A stretch of 57,976 nucleotides of DNA from Trichocoleus desertorum ATA4-8-CV12 (GTDB lineage: Bacteria > Cyanobacteriota > Cyanobacteriia > FACHB-46). The stretch lies in contig JAHHIL010000031.1 of NCBI GenBank assembly GCA_019358975.1, forward strand, positions 1 through 57,976, written 5' to 3'. The position numbers were made by a program, and so were the translations under genes. Under the pieces are notes generated by a model. That model had not been told where the DNA came from, did no database searches, and saw nothing but the letters and a program-made list of their open reading frames with translations. Position 1 is the first letter of the stretch, and every line of letters starts with the position of its first letter. This document shows, one piece after another, positions 43,971 through 52,037 of the stretch.

Positions 43971-45254
43971 ATGCAAAATCACTATTCCGTCATCGTGGTC
44001 GGAGGTGGTCAATCGGGGCTCTCCATTAGCTATTGCCTCAAAGAGAGAGGCATAGACCACATTATTTTTGAGAAAAATCAGATTGGTTATGCTTGGCGGA
44101 CTAAACGATGGGATTCTTTTTGTTTAGTCACTCCTAACTGGCAGTGCAAGCTCCCAGGCTATGCCTACCCCGGCGATGATCCGCACGGTTTCATGAAAAA
44201 GGATGAAATTGTGCAATACGTTGAAGACTATGCCGCCTCCTTCGATCCTCCTATCCACCAAGGTGTTGCGGTATTAAAGGTGCGCAAGGATGAAGTTCAA
44301 AATGTGTTTGAGGTGACTACTTCCAGCGGCGACTACACTGCTGATCAAGTAGTGGTGGCATCAGGTAGCTATCATCTCCCTAAAGTGCCAAAGATAGCTG
44401 AGCGGCTCCCAAGTCATATTGGGCAACTGCATGCCTCAGAATACAAAAATCCAGAGTCTTTACCTGGAGAAGGTGTGTTAGTCGTGGGTACAGGCCAATC
44501 CGGGTGTCAGATTGCTGAAGATTTGCACCTGGCAGGGAAACAAGTGCATCTCTGTGTCGGGGGTGCGCCGCGATCGCCCCGACGCTACCGAGGTAAGGAT
44601 GTGGTTGATTGGCTCGATCAAATGGGATACTACGATTTGTCAATTGAGGAGCATCCCCAAAAAGAAAAGGTGAGAACCAAAGCTAATCACTATGTCACGG
44701 GGCGGGATGGCGGACGAGAGATTGACTTACGACAATTTGCTTTAGAGGGGATGCAACTCTATGGCAGATTAAAAAATATTAGCGATCGCAGTCTCGAATT
44801 TTGGAGCGACTTAAAGCAAAATCTGGATCAAGCCGATGCGGTAGCAGAAAGCATCAAGAAAACCATTGATGGATTTATTGAGAAGAACCAAATCGAGGCT
44901 CCGACAGAACCTACTTACCAACCTGTTTGGCAGCCTGAGCAAGCGATCGCGACTCTAGATTTTGAAAGCGCCAAGATTAGTGCAGTGGTTTGGTGTACTG
45001 GCTACCAATCTGACTTTAGCTGGATTGAGGTACCCGTGTTCGATGGCAAGGGATATCCCGGTCATGAGCGAGGTGTCACCGGAGCCTGGGGACTCTATTT
45101 TCTAGGTCTTCCGTGGTTGTATACCTGGGGGTCAGGACGTTTTTCTGGCATTGCCCGCGATGCGAGTTATTTGGCTGACTACATCGTGGCGCGGAAGAAA
45201 GTGTCTCACCCTAATGCCTGGAGTGTGGTTAATGAGTTTTTACTAGGCTCCTAG
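43971..45254 (+). CDS. Nit1C flavin-dependent oxidoreductase (MSMEG_0569 family)
   Basis: The 427-aa protein has an N-terminal FAD-binding Rossmann motif VVVGGGQSGLS (residues about 6-16) and a second nucleotide-binding motif VVGTGQSGCQIAEDL (about 171-185), with the ATG-like motif WCTGYQSDFSW. This is the layout of flavin monooxygenase-like enzymes. Its place at the head of a nitrilase cluster identifies it as the MSMEG_0569-type member of Nit1C. The substrate is unknown; the cluster has been linked to cyanide or nitrile use and nitrogen starvation. It has its own NtcA-type promoter. Confidence 0.9.
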   Translation: MQNHYSVIVVGGGQSGLSISYCLKERGIDHIIFEKNQIGYAWRTKRWDSFCLVTPNWQCKLPGYAYPGDDPHGFMKKDEIVQYVEDYAASFDPPIHQGVAVLKVRKDEVQNVFEVTTSSGDYTADQVVVASGSYHLPKVPKIAERLPSHIGQLHASEYKNPESLPGEGVLVVGTGQSGCQIAEDLHLAGKQVHLCVGGAPRSPRRYRGKDVVDWLDQMGYYDLSIEEHPQKEKVRTKANHYVTGRDGGREIDLRQFALEGMQLYGRLKNISDRSLEFWSDLKQNLDQADAVAESIKKTIDGFIEKNQIEAPTEPTYQPVWQPEQAIATLDFESAKISAVVWCTGYQSDFSWIEVPVFDGKGYPGHERGVTGAWGLYFLGLPWLYTWGSGRFSGIARDASYLADYIVARKKVSHPNAWSVVNEFLLGS

Positions 45255-45255
45255 C

Positions 45256-45277
45256 TACCTATCGATTTAGATAGGTA
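45256..45277. terminator. Hairpin after the flavin oxidoreductase gene
   Basis: TACCTATC (45256-45263) pairs perfectly with GATAGGTA (45270-45277) around GATTTA, right after the stop codon. There is no T run, and a separate promoter follows, so it may attenuate read-through rather than terminate fully. A 12-base palindrome, GTACTTAAGTAC, overlaps its end. Confidence 0.35.
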
Positions 45278-45372
45278 CTTAAGTACAGCCTGGGAGGATT
45301 TAAGCCTCAATCTCTTAAAAGTGAGCCATAGCGATCGCCTCCCCTAGCCTTATGGTTAGACTTGCAGCTTTC

Positions 45373-45414
45373 GTAGTGAGAGATACAAAGCCCGTCTCAG
45401 CTAGCCCTTAATCT
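45373..45414 (+). promoter_or_regulatory. NtcA-activated promoter (copy B), upstream of the Sll0783-like gene
   Basis: GTA-GTGAGAGA-TAC (45373-45386) is a perfect NtcA consensus. Exactly 22 nt later is TAATCT (45409-45414), a full TANNNT -10 box. Flanks on both sides match copy A, including CCTTAT and GCTTTCGTA before and GGCAACA.CATTCCAG after. In Synechocystis 6803 the orthologous sll0783 is strongly induced by nitrogen starvation in an NtcA-dependent way. Confidence 0.85.
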
Positions 45415-45453
45415 GGCAACACCATTCCAGGAAAACAACTCAAGGAGAGCCAT

Positions 45454-45936
45454 ATGCCTGAAGTAACCACTCCTGCCCATCAAGTGGGTGATTTCTTTGT
45501 GGATTACGAAGAGAAAGTATTTCCCGATGTCAAAGCCGAGCCTGGGGAGAAAGCGTTAGTCACGTTCCATACCGTGGCTTTTGAAGGATCGATCGGTTTT
45601 GTTAATCTCTTACAAGCTACACGTCTACTGCGTAAGGGATTTGAGACTTCTGTCTTGCTGTATGGTCCTGGTGTGACTTTGGGGGTACAGCGGGGATTTC
45701 CCAAGTTAGGAGATGCCGCTTTCCCTGGGCATCAGAACTTTAATGACCAAATCAGCAAGTTTATGGCGGAAGGTGGCAAAGTCTATGCTTGCCGCTTTGC
45801 TCTACAAGCTTTGTATGGTCACGGAGAACCCTCCCTGATTCCTGGCATCCGTCCGATCAATCCTTTAGATGTGCTGGATTTAGTGCTCCTGCATCGCAAA
45901 GATGGAGCCTTAATTTTAGATACTTGGACTCTCTAA
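45454..45936 (+). CDS. MSMEG_0572/Sll0783-family nitrogen starvation response protein
   Basis: The 160-aa protein matches the Sll0783/MSMEG_0572 family over its length ([21 protein letters not shown] at the start, [30 protein letters not shown]-free C-terminus [22 protein letters not shown]). The fold may be DsrE-like. In Synechocystis 6803 the homologue is among the most strongly induced genes under nitrogen starvation and is needed for normal polyhydroxybutyrate accumulation; the biochemical role is not known. AAGGAGAG precedes the ATG. It is the first gene of the main Nit1C transcript driven by copy B. Confidence 0.93.
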   Translation: MPEVTTPAHQVGDFFVDYEEKVFPDVKAEPGEKALVTFHTVAFEGSIGFVNLLQATRLLRKGFETSVLLYGPGVTLGVQRGFPKLGDAAFPGHQNFNDQISKFMAEGGKVYACRFALQALYGHGEPSLIPGIRPINPLDVLDLVLLHRKDGALILDTWTL

Positions 45937-45953
45937 GGGATGAACTACAAGCA

Positions 45954-46946
45954 ATGAACGATTCCCATACCATCCGAGCCGCAGCCGTACAGATTAGCCC
46001 GGTTTTGTTTAGTCGGGATGGCACGACAGAGAAGGTGTTGCAGGCGATCGCTAAAGCGGCTAAGGAGGGTGCCCAACTAGTCGTTTTTCCTGAGACTTTG
46101 ATCCCTTATTATCCCTACTTCTCCTTTGTGCAACCGCCCGTTCTCATGGGTCAGGAACATATGCGGCTGTATGAAGAAGCGGTGAGTGTACCTGGGCCAG
46201 TGGTTGATGCGGTGAGCAGAGCGGCTCGTTCTTATGCAATGGTGGTGGTGCTAGGAGTCAATGAGCGAGATCATGGCTCTCTCTACAACACGCAGCTAAT
46301 TTTTGATGCCGATGGCACCCTATTGTTGAAGCGGCGCAAGATTACACCCACCTATCATGAGCGGATGGTGTGGGGACAAGGAGATGGTTCTGGTTTGAGG
46401 GTTGTGGAGACAGCAGTAGGAAAACTGGGTGCCTTAGCTTGTTGGGAGCACTACAATCCTTTGGCTCGATTCGCCCTCATGGCTCAGCATGAACAAATTC
46501 ACTGTGCCCAATTCCCCGGTTCCTTAGTTGGGCAGATTTTTGCGGACCAGATTGAAGTCACCATTCGCCATCATGCCTTGGAATCTGGCTGTTTCGTGGT
46601 CAATGCCACAGGTTGGCTCTCTCCAGAACAGGTCAGTCAAATCACCGCTGATGAGAAGCTACAACGGGTGCTCAGTGGTGGCTGTAATACCGCAATTATT
46701 GGACCCGAAGGAAATCATCTTTGTCCACCGATTACAAAAGGGGAGGGCATGGCGATCGCGGATCTAAATTTCTCCTTAATTACCAAACGGAAACGCATGA
46801 TGGATTGTGTCGGTCACTATTCCCGCCCAGAGTTACTGCAATTGCAAGTCAATTTGGAGGCCCAGACAGTGATGGCAGAATCTCCCGACAGCAGTTTTCC
46901 AGCGACCGAAGCACCGCTTGACTCTTCCCTACAACCTACTCCCTAA
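45954..46946 (+). CDS. Nitrilase of the Nit1C cluster (Sll0784-like)
   Basis: From the ATG at 45954 the protein has 330 residues. The catalytic triad of the nitrilase superfamily is present: Glu47 ([11 protein letters not shown]), Lys129 ([19 protein letters not shown]) and Cys163 ([13 protein letters not shown]). The CWEHYNPL context is typical of true nitrilases, which hydrolyse nitriles to acids and ammonia. It lies 17 bp after the Sll0783-like gene and 12 bp before the DUF1348 gene, clearly one operon. The homologous Synechocystis enzyme acts on a broad range of nitriles; the physiological substrate is unknown. A frame open from 45789 overlaps the previous gene and is not the real start. 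Confidence 0.95.
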   Translation: MNDSHTIRAAAVQISPVLFSRDGTTEKVLQAIAKAAKEGAQLVVFPETLIPYYPYFSFVQPPVLMGQEHMRLYEEAVSVPGPVVDAVSRAARSYAMVVVLGVNERDHGSLYNTQLIFDADGTLLLKRRKITPTYHERMVWGQGDGSGLRVVETAVGKLGALACWEHYNPLARFALMAQHEQIHCAQFPGSLVGQIFADQIEVTIRHHALESGCFVVNATGWLSPEQVSQITADEKLQRVLSGGCNTAIIGPEGNHLCPPITKGEGMAIADLNFSLITKRKRMMDCVGHYSRPELLQLQVNLEAQTVMAESPDSSFPATEAPLDSSLQPTP

Positions 46947-46958
46947 CTGCGACACTGC

Positions 46959-47393
46959 ATGAAAATAAAACCACCCCTACCACCCTTTACCCTGGAAACA
47001 GCAAAAGCCAAAGTTCAAGCCGCAGAAGATGCTTGGAACACTCGCGATCCCCAAAAGGTGGCCTTGGCCTACACAGAAGATTCCCAGTGGCGCAATCGAG
47101 CTGAATTCTTCAGCGGACGGGAAGCGATCGCGGCTTTTCTGGAGCGCAAGTGGGCGAAGGAGTTAGATTACCGTCTCAAAAAGGAGCTTTGGAGCTTTAC
47201 AGATCATCGGCTCTCGGTGCGATTTGAGTATGAATGGCATAACGATTCTGGCTACTGGTATCGGGCTTACGGCAATGAACAGTGGGAGTTTGCCGAGAAT
47301 GGGTTGATGCAAAGACGAGAGGCCAGTATTAACGATGTGCCGATTCAAGAGTCTGAGAGAAAGTTTCGGTGGGAGCGCAAACCCAGTCTATGA
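46959..47393 (+). CDS. DUF1348 / NTF2-like (SnoaL fold) protein
   Basis: The 144-aa protein matches DUF1348, a nuclear-transport-factor-2-like alpha+beta fold: [36 protein letters not shown] at the N-terminus, [19 protein letters not shown] in the middle and [11 protein letters not shown] near the C-terminus. The fold makes a small-molecule pocket, so a binding or isomerase-type role is possible. It sits between the nitrilase and radical SAM genes; its TGA overlaps the next ATG by four bases. Its presence inside a Nit1C cluster is not universal as far as I know and may modify substrate handling here. Confidence 0.88.
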   Translation: MKIKPPLPPFTLETAKAKVQAAEDAWNTRDPQKVALAYTEDSQWRNRAEFFSGREAIAAFLERKWAKELDYRLKKELWSFTDHRLSVRFEYEWHNDSGYWYRAYGNEQWEFAENGLMQRREASINDVPIQESERKFRWERKPSL

Positions 47394-48517
47394 ACAAGCA
47401 ACAGTTGATTGTAGAACTGCAAACACATGGACTGAAGCTGGTACAGCAAGAAATTGGAGCCGCAGGACGTAAAGGTGGGGCTGGTCCTTCTGATCACAAA
47501 GCTGTGACGGTAGACGGTACAACGGTGATGGTGCCTACCTACAACAGCCCTGCGGCTCAGTCACCTTATACCGTTGAGGTTGATCTTGAGGTTGATCCAA
47601 CCACGCAGCAGATATATCTGCAAGTAGATCAAGACGCGAGGGATGCTTCACAGCAGGGTGGCGCGATCGCCCCAGTTCAGTTTCCCCAGCCCCCCCAGTT
47701 CTACAACCTCACGACGGCTGACGGCATTCCTTACAGTCAAATTGCCTTGTTGCACAGCCGCGATGTCTTGGCGACCACGGTGCTGCAAACCTGTATGCGC
47801 TATGGCAATACAGACACCTCTTGTCAGTTTTGTGCGATTGGGCAATCGCTGGCAACAGGGAGAACGATTGCTCGGAAAACTCCTGCTCAACTGGCTGAAG
47901 TGGCCGAAGCAGCGGTGCGGCTAGATGGGGTGAAGCAAATGGTGATGACGACAGGAACCCCCAACAGTAGCGATCGCGGTGCGGCTTATTTGACAGAATG
48001 TGCCAGAGCCATCAAAGCCAGGGTGAATATCCCGATTCAGGCACAGTGCGAACCTCCAGATGATTTTGTCTGGTTCGATCGCATGCAAGCGGCAGGGATT
48101 GACAGCTTAGGCATGCATTTGGAGGCAGCTGACCCAGAGGTTCGGGCAAGGATTATGCCAGGGAAAGCTACGGTTTCCGTGGAGTATTACTTTGAGGCTT
48201 TTGCTGCCGCTGTTAAAGTGTTTGGGTGGGGCCAAGTGAATACCTACTTACTCGCAGGGTTGGGAGATAGCTTAGAGACCTTGTTGGTAGTTTGCGATCG
48301 CCTGATTCAAATGGGTGTTTATCCCTTTGTGGTGCCCTTTGTTCCCATCACGGGTACTCCCCTCGCTCATTATCCTGCTCCTAAGAGCGAATTTATGTTC
48401 CCTCTTTATGAACGAGTTGGTGCCATGTTGAAGCAGGCAGGGATGTCATCGGCGGATATCAAAGCAGGTTGTGCGAAGTGTGGCGCTTGCTCGGCTCTTT
48501 CTACCTTTGAAAAGTAG
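47390..48517 (+). CDS. Nit1C radical SAM enzyme (MSMEG_0568/Sll0785-like)
   Basis: The 375-aa protein starts at an ATG overlapping the upstream stop (ATGA). The cluster-binding cysteines occur in [14 protein letters not shown] (about 141-154), a C-x9-C-x2-C spacing rather than the classic C-x3-C-x2-C, so the ligands need checking. A TIM-barrel follows ([35 protein letters not shown]) and a C-terminal Cys cluster (CAKCGAC, about residue 363) could hold an auxiliary Fe-S site. The enzyme should use a SAM radical in a nitrilase-linked pathway; its substrate is unknown. It is followed by a perfect hairpin and then the GNAT gene. Confidence 0.9.
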   Translation: MNKQQLIVELQTHGLKLVQQEIGAAGRKGGAGPSDHKAVTVDGTTVMVPTYNSPAAQSPYTVEVDLEVDPTTQQIYLQVDQDARDASQQGGAIAPVQFPQPPQFYNLTTADGIPYSQIALLHSRDVLATTVLQTCMRYGNTDTSCQFCAIGQSLATGRTIARKTPAQLAEVAEAAVRLDGVKQMVMTTGTPNSSDRGAAYLTECARAIKARVNIPIQAQCEPPDDFVWFDRMQAAGIDSLGMHLEAADPEVRARIMPGKATVSVEYYFEAFAAAVKVFGWGQVNTYLLAGLGDSLETLLVVCDRLIQMGVYPFVVPFVPITGTPLAHYPAPKSEFMFPLYERVGAMLKQAGMSSADIKAGCAKCGACSALSTFEK

Positions 48518-48529
48518 TGCTTTATCATA

Positions 48530-48570
48530 GTTGATTTTCTGATTGGGCTTCGCCCAATCAGAAAATCAAC
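48530..48570. repeat. Perfect 19-bp hairpin with 3-nt loop inside the Nit1C operon
   Basis: The left arm GTTGATTTTCTGATTGGGC (48530-48548) is perfectly complementary to 48552-48570, separated by TTC. It is the largest spacer (86 bp) in this part of the cluster, between the radical SAM and GNAT genes. It has no T tail. It could be an RNA-stabilising or attenuating element, or a small REP-like insertion; the tip GGGCTTCGCCC is a common motif of such repeats. Confidence 0.75.
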
Positions 48571-48603
48571 GTAACAGAATAGTAGTTCTCGAAAATCTAG
48601 TCC

Positions 48604-49107
48604 ATGAAGACTTACGAATTCAAACTCGCAACAGATGCTCAAGACATTGCAGCTTACTTTGCGTTGCGTCGTGCCATTTTTGTGGAAGAACAGCAACTCT
48701 TTTCTGGAGATGACGTAGATGAAATTGATCAATTTGCCTATCCTATCGTAGCGATCGCCACCGCTACCCAGCAGGTCCTTGGAGTGGTGCGAATCTACGA
48801 AGCCAAACCAGGCATTTGGTATGGGGGTAGGCTAGGCACTCACCCGGACTATCGTAAGGGTTGGCAAATCGGTAAAGGATTGATCTACAAAGCTGTCACA
48901 ACTGCGAATACTTGGGGCTGTCAACAGTTTCTCGCTACGGTGCAGTTGCAAAATGTACGCTTCTTCCAACGGCTACACTGGCAATCCTTAGAAGAGATGG
49001 CGATCCTTACTCATCCGCATCACTTGATGGAAGCAGATCTCAGTTTCTATCCTCCTAACACCGAGATGCGTCCCATTCTATCTTTGCAAGCCAGAGAGGC
49101 TTCTTGA
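48604..49107 (+). CDS. Nit1C GNAT-family N-acetyltransferase (MSMEG_0567/Sll0786-like)
   Basis: The 167-aa protein is a GNAT fold: ATDAQDIAAYFALRRAIFVEEQQLF at the N-terminus, VVRIYEAKPGIWYGGRLGTHPDYRKGWQIGKGLI (acetyl-CoA pyrophosphate-binding loop, about 60-95) and FFQRLHWQSLEEM at the C-terminal half. In many bacteria this domain is fused to the AIR synthase-like part; here they are separate genes overlapping at TGATG, so translational coupling is likely. The acceptor substrate is unknown. Confidence 0.9.
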   Translation: MKTYEFKLATDAQDIAAYFALRRAIFVEEQQLFSGDDVDEIDQFAYPIVAIATATQQVLGVVRIYEAKPGIWYGGRLGTHPDYRKGWQIGKGLIYKAVTTANTWGCQQFLATVQLQNVRFFQRLHWQSLEEMAILTHPHHLMEADLSFYPPNTEMRPILSLQAREAS

Positions 49108-50081
49108 TGCTACTTTCCCTCGCTGCCCAATTGCGCCAATCTCTCAGTCTTTTGCAGAAGCAGGATATCCAAACAGCATCACAAGCTTTAAGCATGGGGC
49201 CACAATGGACGTCTGCCAACGTACTGCTGGGAGATGATTGTGCGGCCATTCCAGATAGAGAAGGATATCTCTTGTTAGCCGCAGAGGGCATGTTACCGCT
49301 GCTCGTAGAAACAGAACCTTGGTTTGCAGGGTGGTCGGCGGTGATGGTGAACATCAGTGATATTGCTGCGATGGGCGGGCGAGCGATCGCGGTGGTTGAT
49401 ACTCTGTGGAGTCAGTCTACCAGCAGTACTGAAGCGATTTGGCAAGGGATGCAAGCGGCGGCTCAAGCGTACAATGTGCCAATTGTGGGTGGACATACCA
49501 ATTGCCATAGTCCCTACAACGCTCTCTCAGTCGCAATCTTAGGGCGATCGCAGCGTTTGATTAGTAGCTTTAAGGCTCAACCTGGAGATCTGATCCTAGT
49601 GGCTACCGACTTTCGGGGTAAATCCCATGCTAAATATCCCTTTTGGGACGCGGCCACGACTGCTGATCCGGTGCAGTTGCGAGAAAATCTAGCTATCTTG
49701 CCTCATATCGCTGAAACAGGATTATGTAATGGGGGCAAAGACATCAGCAATGGTGGCATCATTGGTACGCTGCTGATGCTGCTGGAAACCTCTGGCTGTG
49801 GAGCTGTCCTGAATTTAGACCAAGTTCCCTGCCCACCGAGCTTAACGCTGGAGCGCTGGCTGGTCAGTTTTCCCAGTTATGGTTTTCTCCTCAGCGTGCG
49901 GCCTCACAATGCCTCAGCAGTTCAGGCTTGCTTTCGGCAACAAGGTTTAGTTTGTGAGGTGGTAGGAGAAGTGCAACCTACGCAGCACCTGGTTTTACAC
50001 TCAAGCCAGGAATCTACTGTCTTTTGGGATTTGTCTCAAGCACCGCTGACAGGCTTCTCCCCAGCAGGTGTAACGAGATGA
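49107..50081 (+). CDS. Nit1C AIR synthase (PurM)-like protein (Sll0787 family)
   Basis: The 324-aa protein has the PurM/SelD-like N-terminal (LLGDDCAAI, VNISDIAAMGGRAIAVVDTL) and C-terminal (GGKDISNGGIIGTLLMLLE) halves that form the ATP-binding site of aminoimidazole ribonucleotide synthase-type enzymes. These enzymes activate amide or carbonyl oxygens by phosphorylation, so this one may drive an ATP-dependent condensation in the Nit1C pathway. I use the ATG at 49107 that overlaps the GNAT stop; a TTG one codon earlier is also possible. The stop overlaps the next gene's ATG (ATGA). Confidence 0.9.
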   Translation: MLLSLAAQLRQSLSLLQKQDIQTASQALSMGPQWTSANVLLGDDCAAIPDREGYLLLAAEGMLPLLVETEPWFAGWSAVMVNISDIAAMGGRAIAVVDTLWSQSTSSTEAIWQGMQAAAQAYNVPIVGGHTNCHSPYNALSVAILGRSQRLISSFKAQPGDLILVATDFRGKSHAKYPFWDAATTADPVQLRENLAILPHIAETGLCNGGKDISNGGIIGTLLMLLETSGCGAVLNLDQVPCPPSLTLERWLVSFPSYGFLLSVRPHNASAVQACFRQQGLVCEVVGEVQPTQHLVLHSSQESTVFWDLSQAPLTGFSPAGVTR

Positions 50082-51289
50082 GCCATACTGCACCTGTTAG
50101 CGATCAGGCTGATCGAGACTTCTCCCAGGCTTCTCTCCCAGCCAACTTAAAAATTGCTCTACTCACCTACTCGACTAAGCCCAGAGGCAGCGTCATTCAT
50201 ACGCTGGAGTTAGCCAGCGCGCTACATCATCTAGGCAATGAGGTCTGTGTTTATGCTTTAGATAAAGATGGCACAGGATTTGACTATCCTTTGAATTGCA
50301 ATTACCAGCTTGTTCCTGCCCGATCTGCTCCGGCGGGCATCGATGCGCTCATTCAGTAGCGGATTCAGGAATTTGTGGACTATTTAAGCCAGTCTGAAGC
50401 AATTTATGACTGCTATCATGCCCAAGATTGCATTAGCGCCAATGCCTTAGCCAAGCTAGTACAGCAGCAACAAATTCCCCATTTTATTCGCACTGTGCAT
50501 CATATTGAAGCCTATAGTAGTCCTTATTTGCGGCAGTGCCAGGATCGTTCGATTCGAGCCGCGAACCTGTGCTTCTGTGTCAGTAACGATTGGCAGGCTG
50601 CACTGCAAGAGCAATATCAGATTCAAGCTCTACGAGTTGTAAACGGGGTGAATCTGGAGAGATTTACGTCTATCCCTGATGGCTCAGAAGCAGGCATGAA
50701 AGAACGATGGAGCTTGCATGGTTCTCCTCTTTATCTCACGGTCGGGGGAATTGAACCTCGCAAAAACTCGATTCGACTGCTGCAAGCCTTTGCCCAAGTG
50801 CGATCGCATTATCCCAACGCTCAATTAGCGATCGCCGGAGGTGCCACCTTATTTGATTACCAATCCTACCGAGACGAATTTTTTGCGATCGCGGCTGAAC
50901 TGGGAATCGAAATTGGTCGATCTTTGGTGTTACCAGGAGTGATTGCCGATGCGGACCTCCCATCTCTGTATCGGACTGCCGATGCCTTTGTCTTTCCTTC
51001 GCTCAAAGAGGGGTGGGGCTTGGTGTTGCTAGAAGCGATCGCCTCTGGTCTTCCAGTCATCACCTCTAACCAAACTCCCTTCACTGAATTTCTCTCTGAG
51101 GCGCAAGCGCTCCTCGTAGATCCCGAATCACCTACCGCGATCGCAGAGGCCATGCTGGCTGTGGTTCAGCCCAGCTTATCTCACTCTTTGGTGCAGCAAA
51201 GCAAAGCAGTTCTATCTCGTTACACTTGGGCCACTTCTGCCCAGATGCACCTCCATCATTACCAACAACTTCTAGCTTCCTATGCCTGA
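50078..51289 (+). pseudogene. Nit1C glycosyltransferase (MSMEG_0565 family) interrupted by an in-frame TAG
   Basis: Reading from the ATG at 50078, the frame encodes a GT4-like glycosyltransferase except for a TAG at 50357-50359 (codon 94). Before it: SVIHTLELASALHHLGNEVCVYAL. After it, in the same frame with no shift: FVDYLSQSEAIYDCYHAQDC, VGGIEPRKNSIRLLQAFAQ and GWGLVLLEAIASGLPVITS with the donor-binding EX7E-type Glu. Only one base (for example CAG to TAG) separates it from an intact 403-codon gene. The start overlaps the AIR synthase stop and the true stop overlaps the next ATG, so the operon architecture is intact. It may be a recent nonsense mutation, a sequencing error or a read-through stop. 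Confidence 0.85.
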
Positions 51290-51569
51290 AATTCGCTTTC
51301 AAATCCAATGGCCCGATGGTTCTCAGGACACTTGCTATTCTCCTTCTCTCATCGTCAAAGACTACTTCATCCCTAACCAGGACTATGAATTGAGTGACTT
51401 TGTAGCGCGATCGCGTACAGCCCTAAAAATTGCGAGCGATCGGGTGCAGATAAAGTATGGGAGACCCTGCGGTTTAGCGTTAGGACAACTGCAAGAAATT
51501 GAAGCCAAGTCTGTTTACTATAGCGACCTACCACAGCCAAGAGTGCGGTTCATACAATTCATCGAATAA
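51282..51569 (+). CDS. MSMEG_0570-family nitrogen starvation response protein
   Basis: The 95-aa protein matches the small MSMEG_0570 family: EIRFQIQWPDGSQDTCYSPS, then VKDYFIPNQDYELSDFVARSRTAL and VQIKYGRPCGLALGQLQEIE. It closes the Nit1C cluster, its ATG lying inside the end of the glycosyltransferase frame (the upstream TGA is at 51287-51289). The function is unknown; the family follows Nit1C clusters in many bacteria. Confidence 0.9.
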   Translation: MPEIRFQIQWPDGSQDTCYSPSLIVKDYFIPNQDYELSDFVARSRTALKIASDRVQIKYGRPCGLALGQLQEIEAKSVYYSDLPQPRVRFIQFIE

Positions 51570-52037
51570 TTGTTGGAGCCTGGATAAGCCGTTCAGGTGT
51601 TTAGATTTGATGAAGCCAGATAAACTAATCTCTCTAGCTCAGCACTTTGGTTAAGGGCTAGAATTTTTACGTGCTGCTTGCTGTATATCTGAGTTCACGG
51701 GGCAAACCCTAATTTTCTCCCGCAGCAAGCTGTTGTAATTTTCAATCCTTTTTGATCTTCATAGAGATCAATGACTACAAATTCTAAGTAATGTCCCTAA
51801 GACTCTCTATCAAAGCCGTAAAGCATTAATAAAACCGAGTTCTGCTAATCAGCCATTTCGCGCTATTAGGTTCTGAGGAAGCGCCGTTATAATGCAAAAA
51901 ATCGGTAAAGATTTGTATAGCAATTTAATATATATTTTGACAAAAAGAATAGTAACTGTAGCTCCCTAAAGCGGGCCGTAGTTACTAAGTTTTGCTGAGT
52001 CGTCAAATTTTTCTCTTACGCCCCAAGGTCAAACCCA
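51570..52037. other. Intergenic region after the Nit1C cluster
   Basis: No coding frame or RNA gene is recognised. It is AT-rich. A TATAAT box is present at 51888-51893, possibly the -10 element for the CHASE kinase gene, but I see no clear -35 partner. Several poly-A/T runs near 51920 give a likely curved stretch. Confidence 0.4.
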
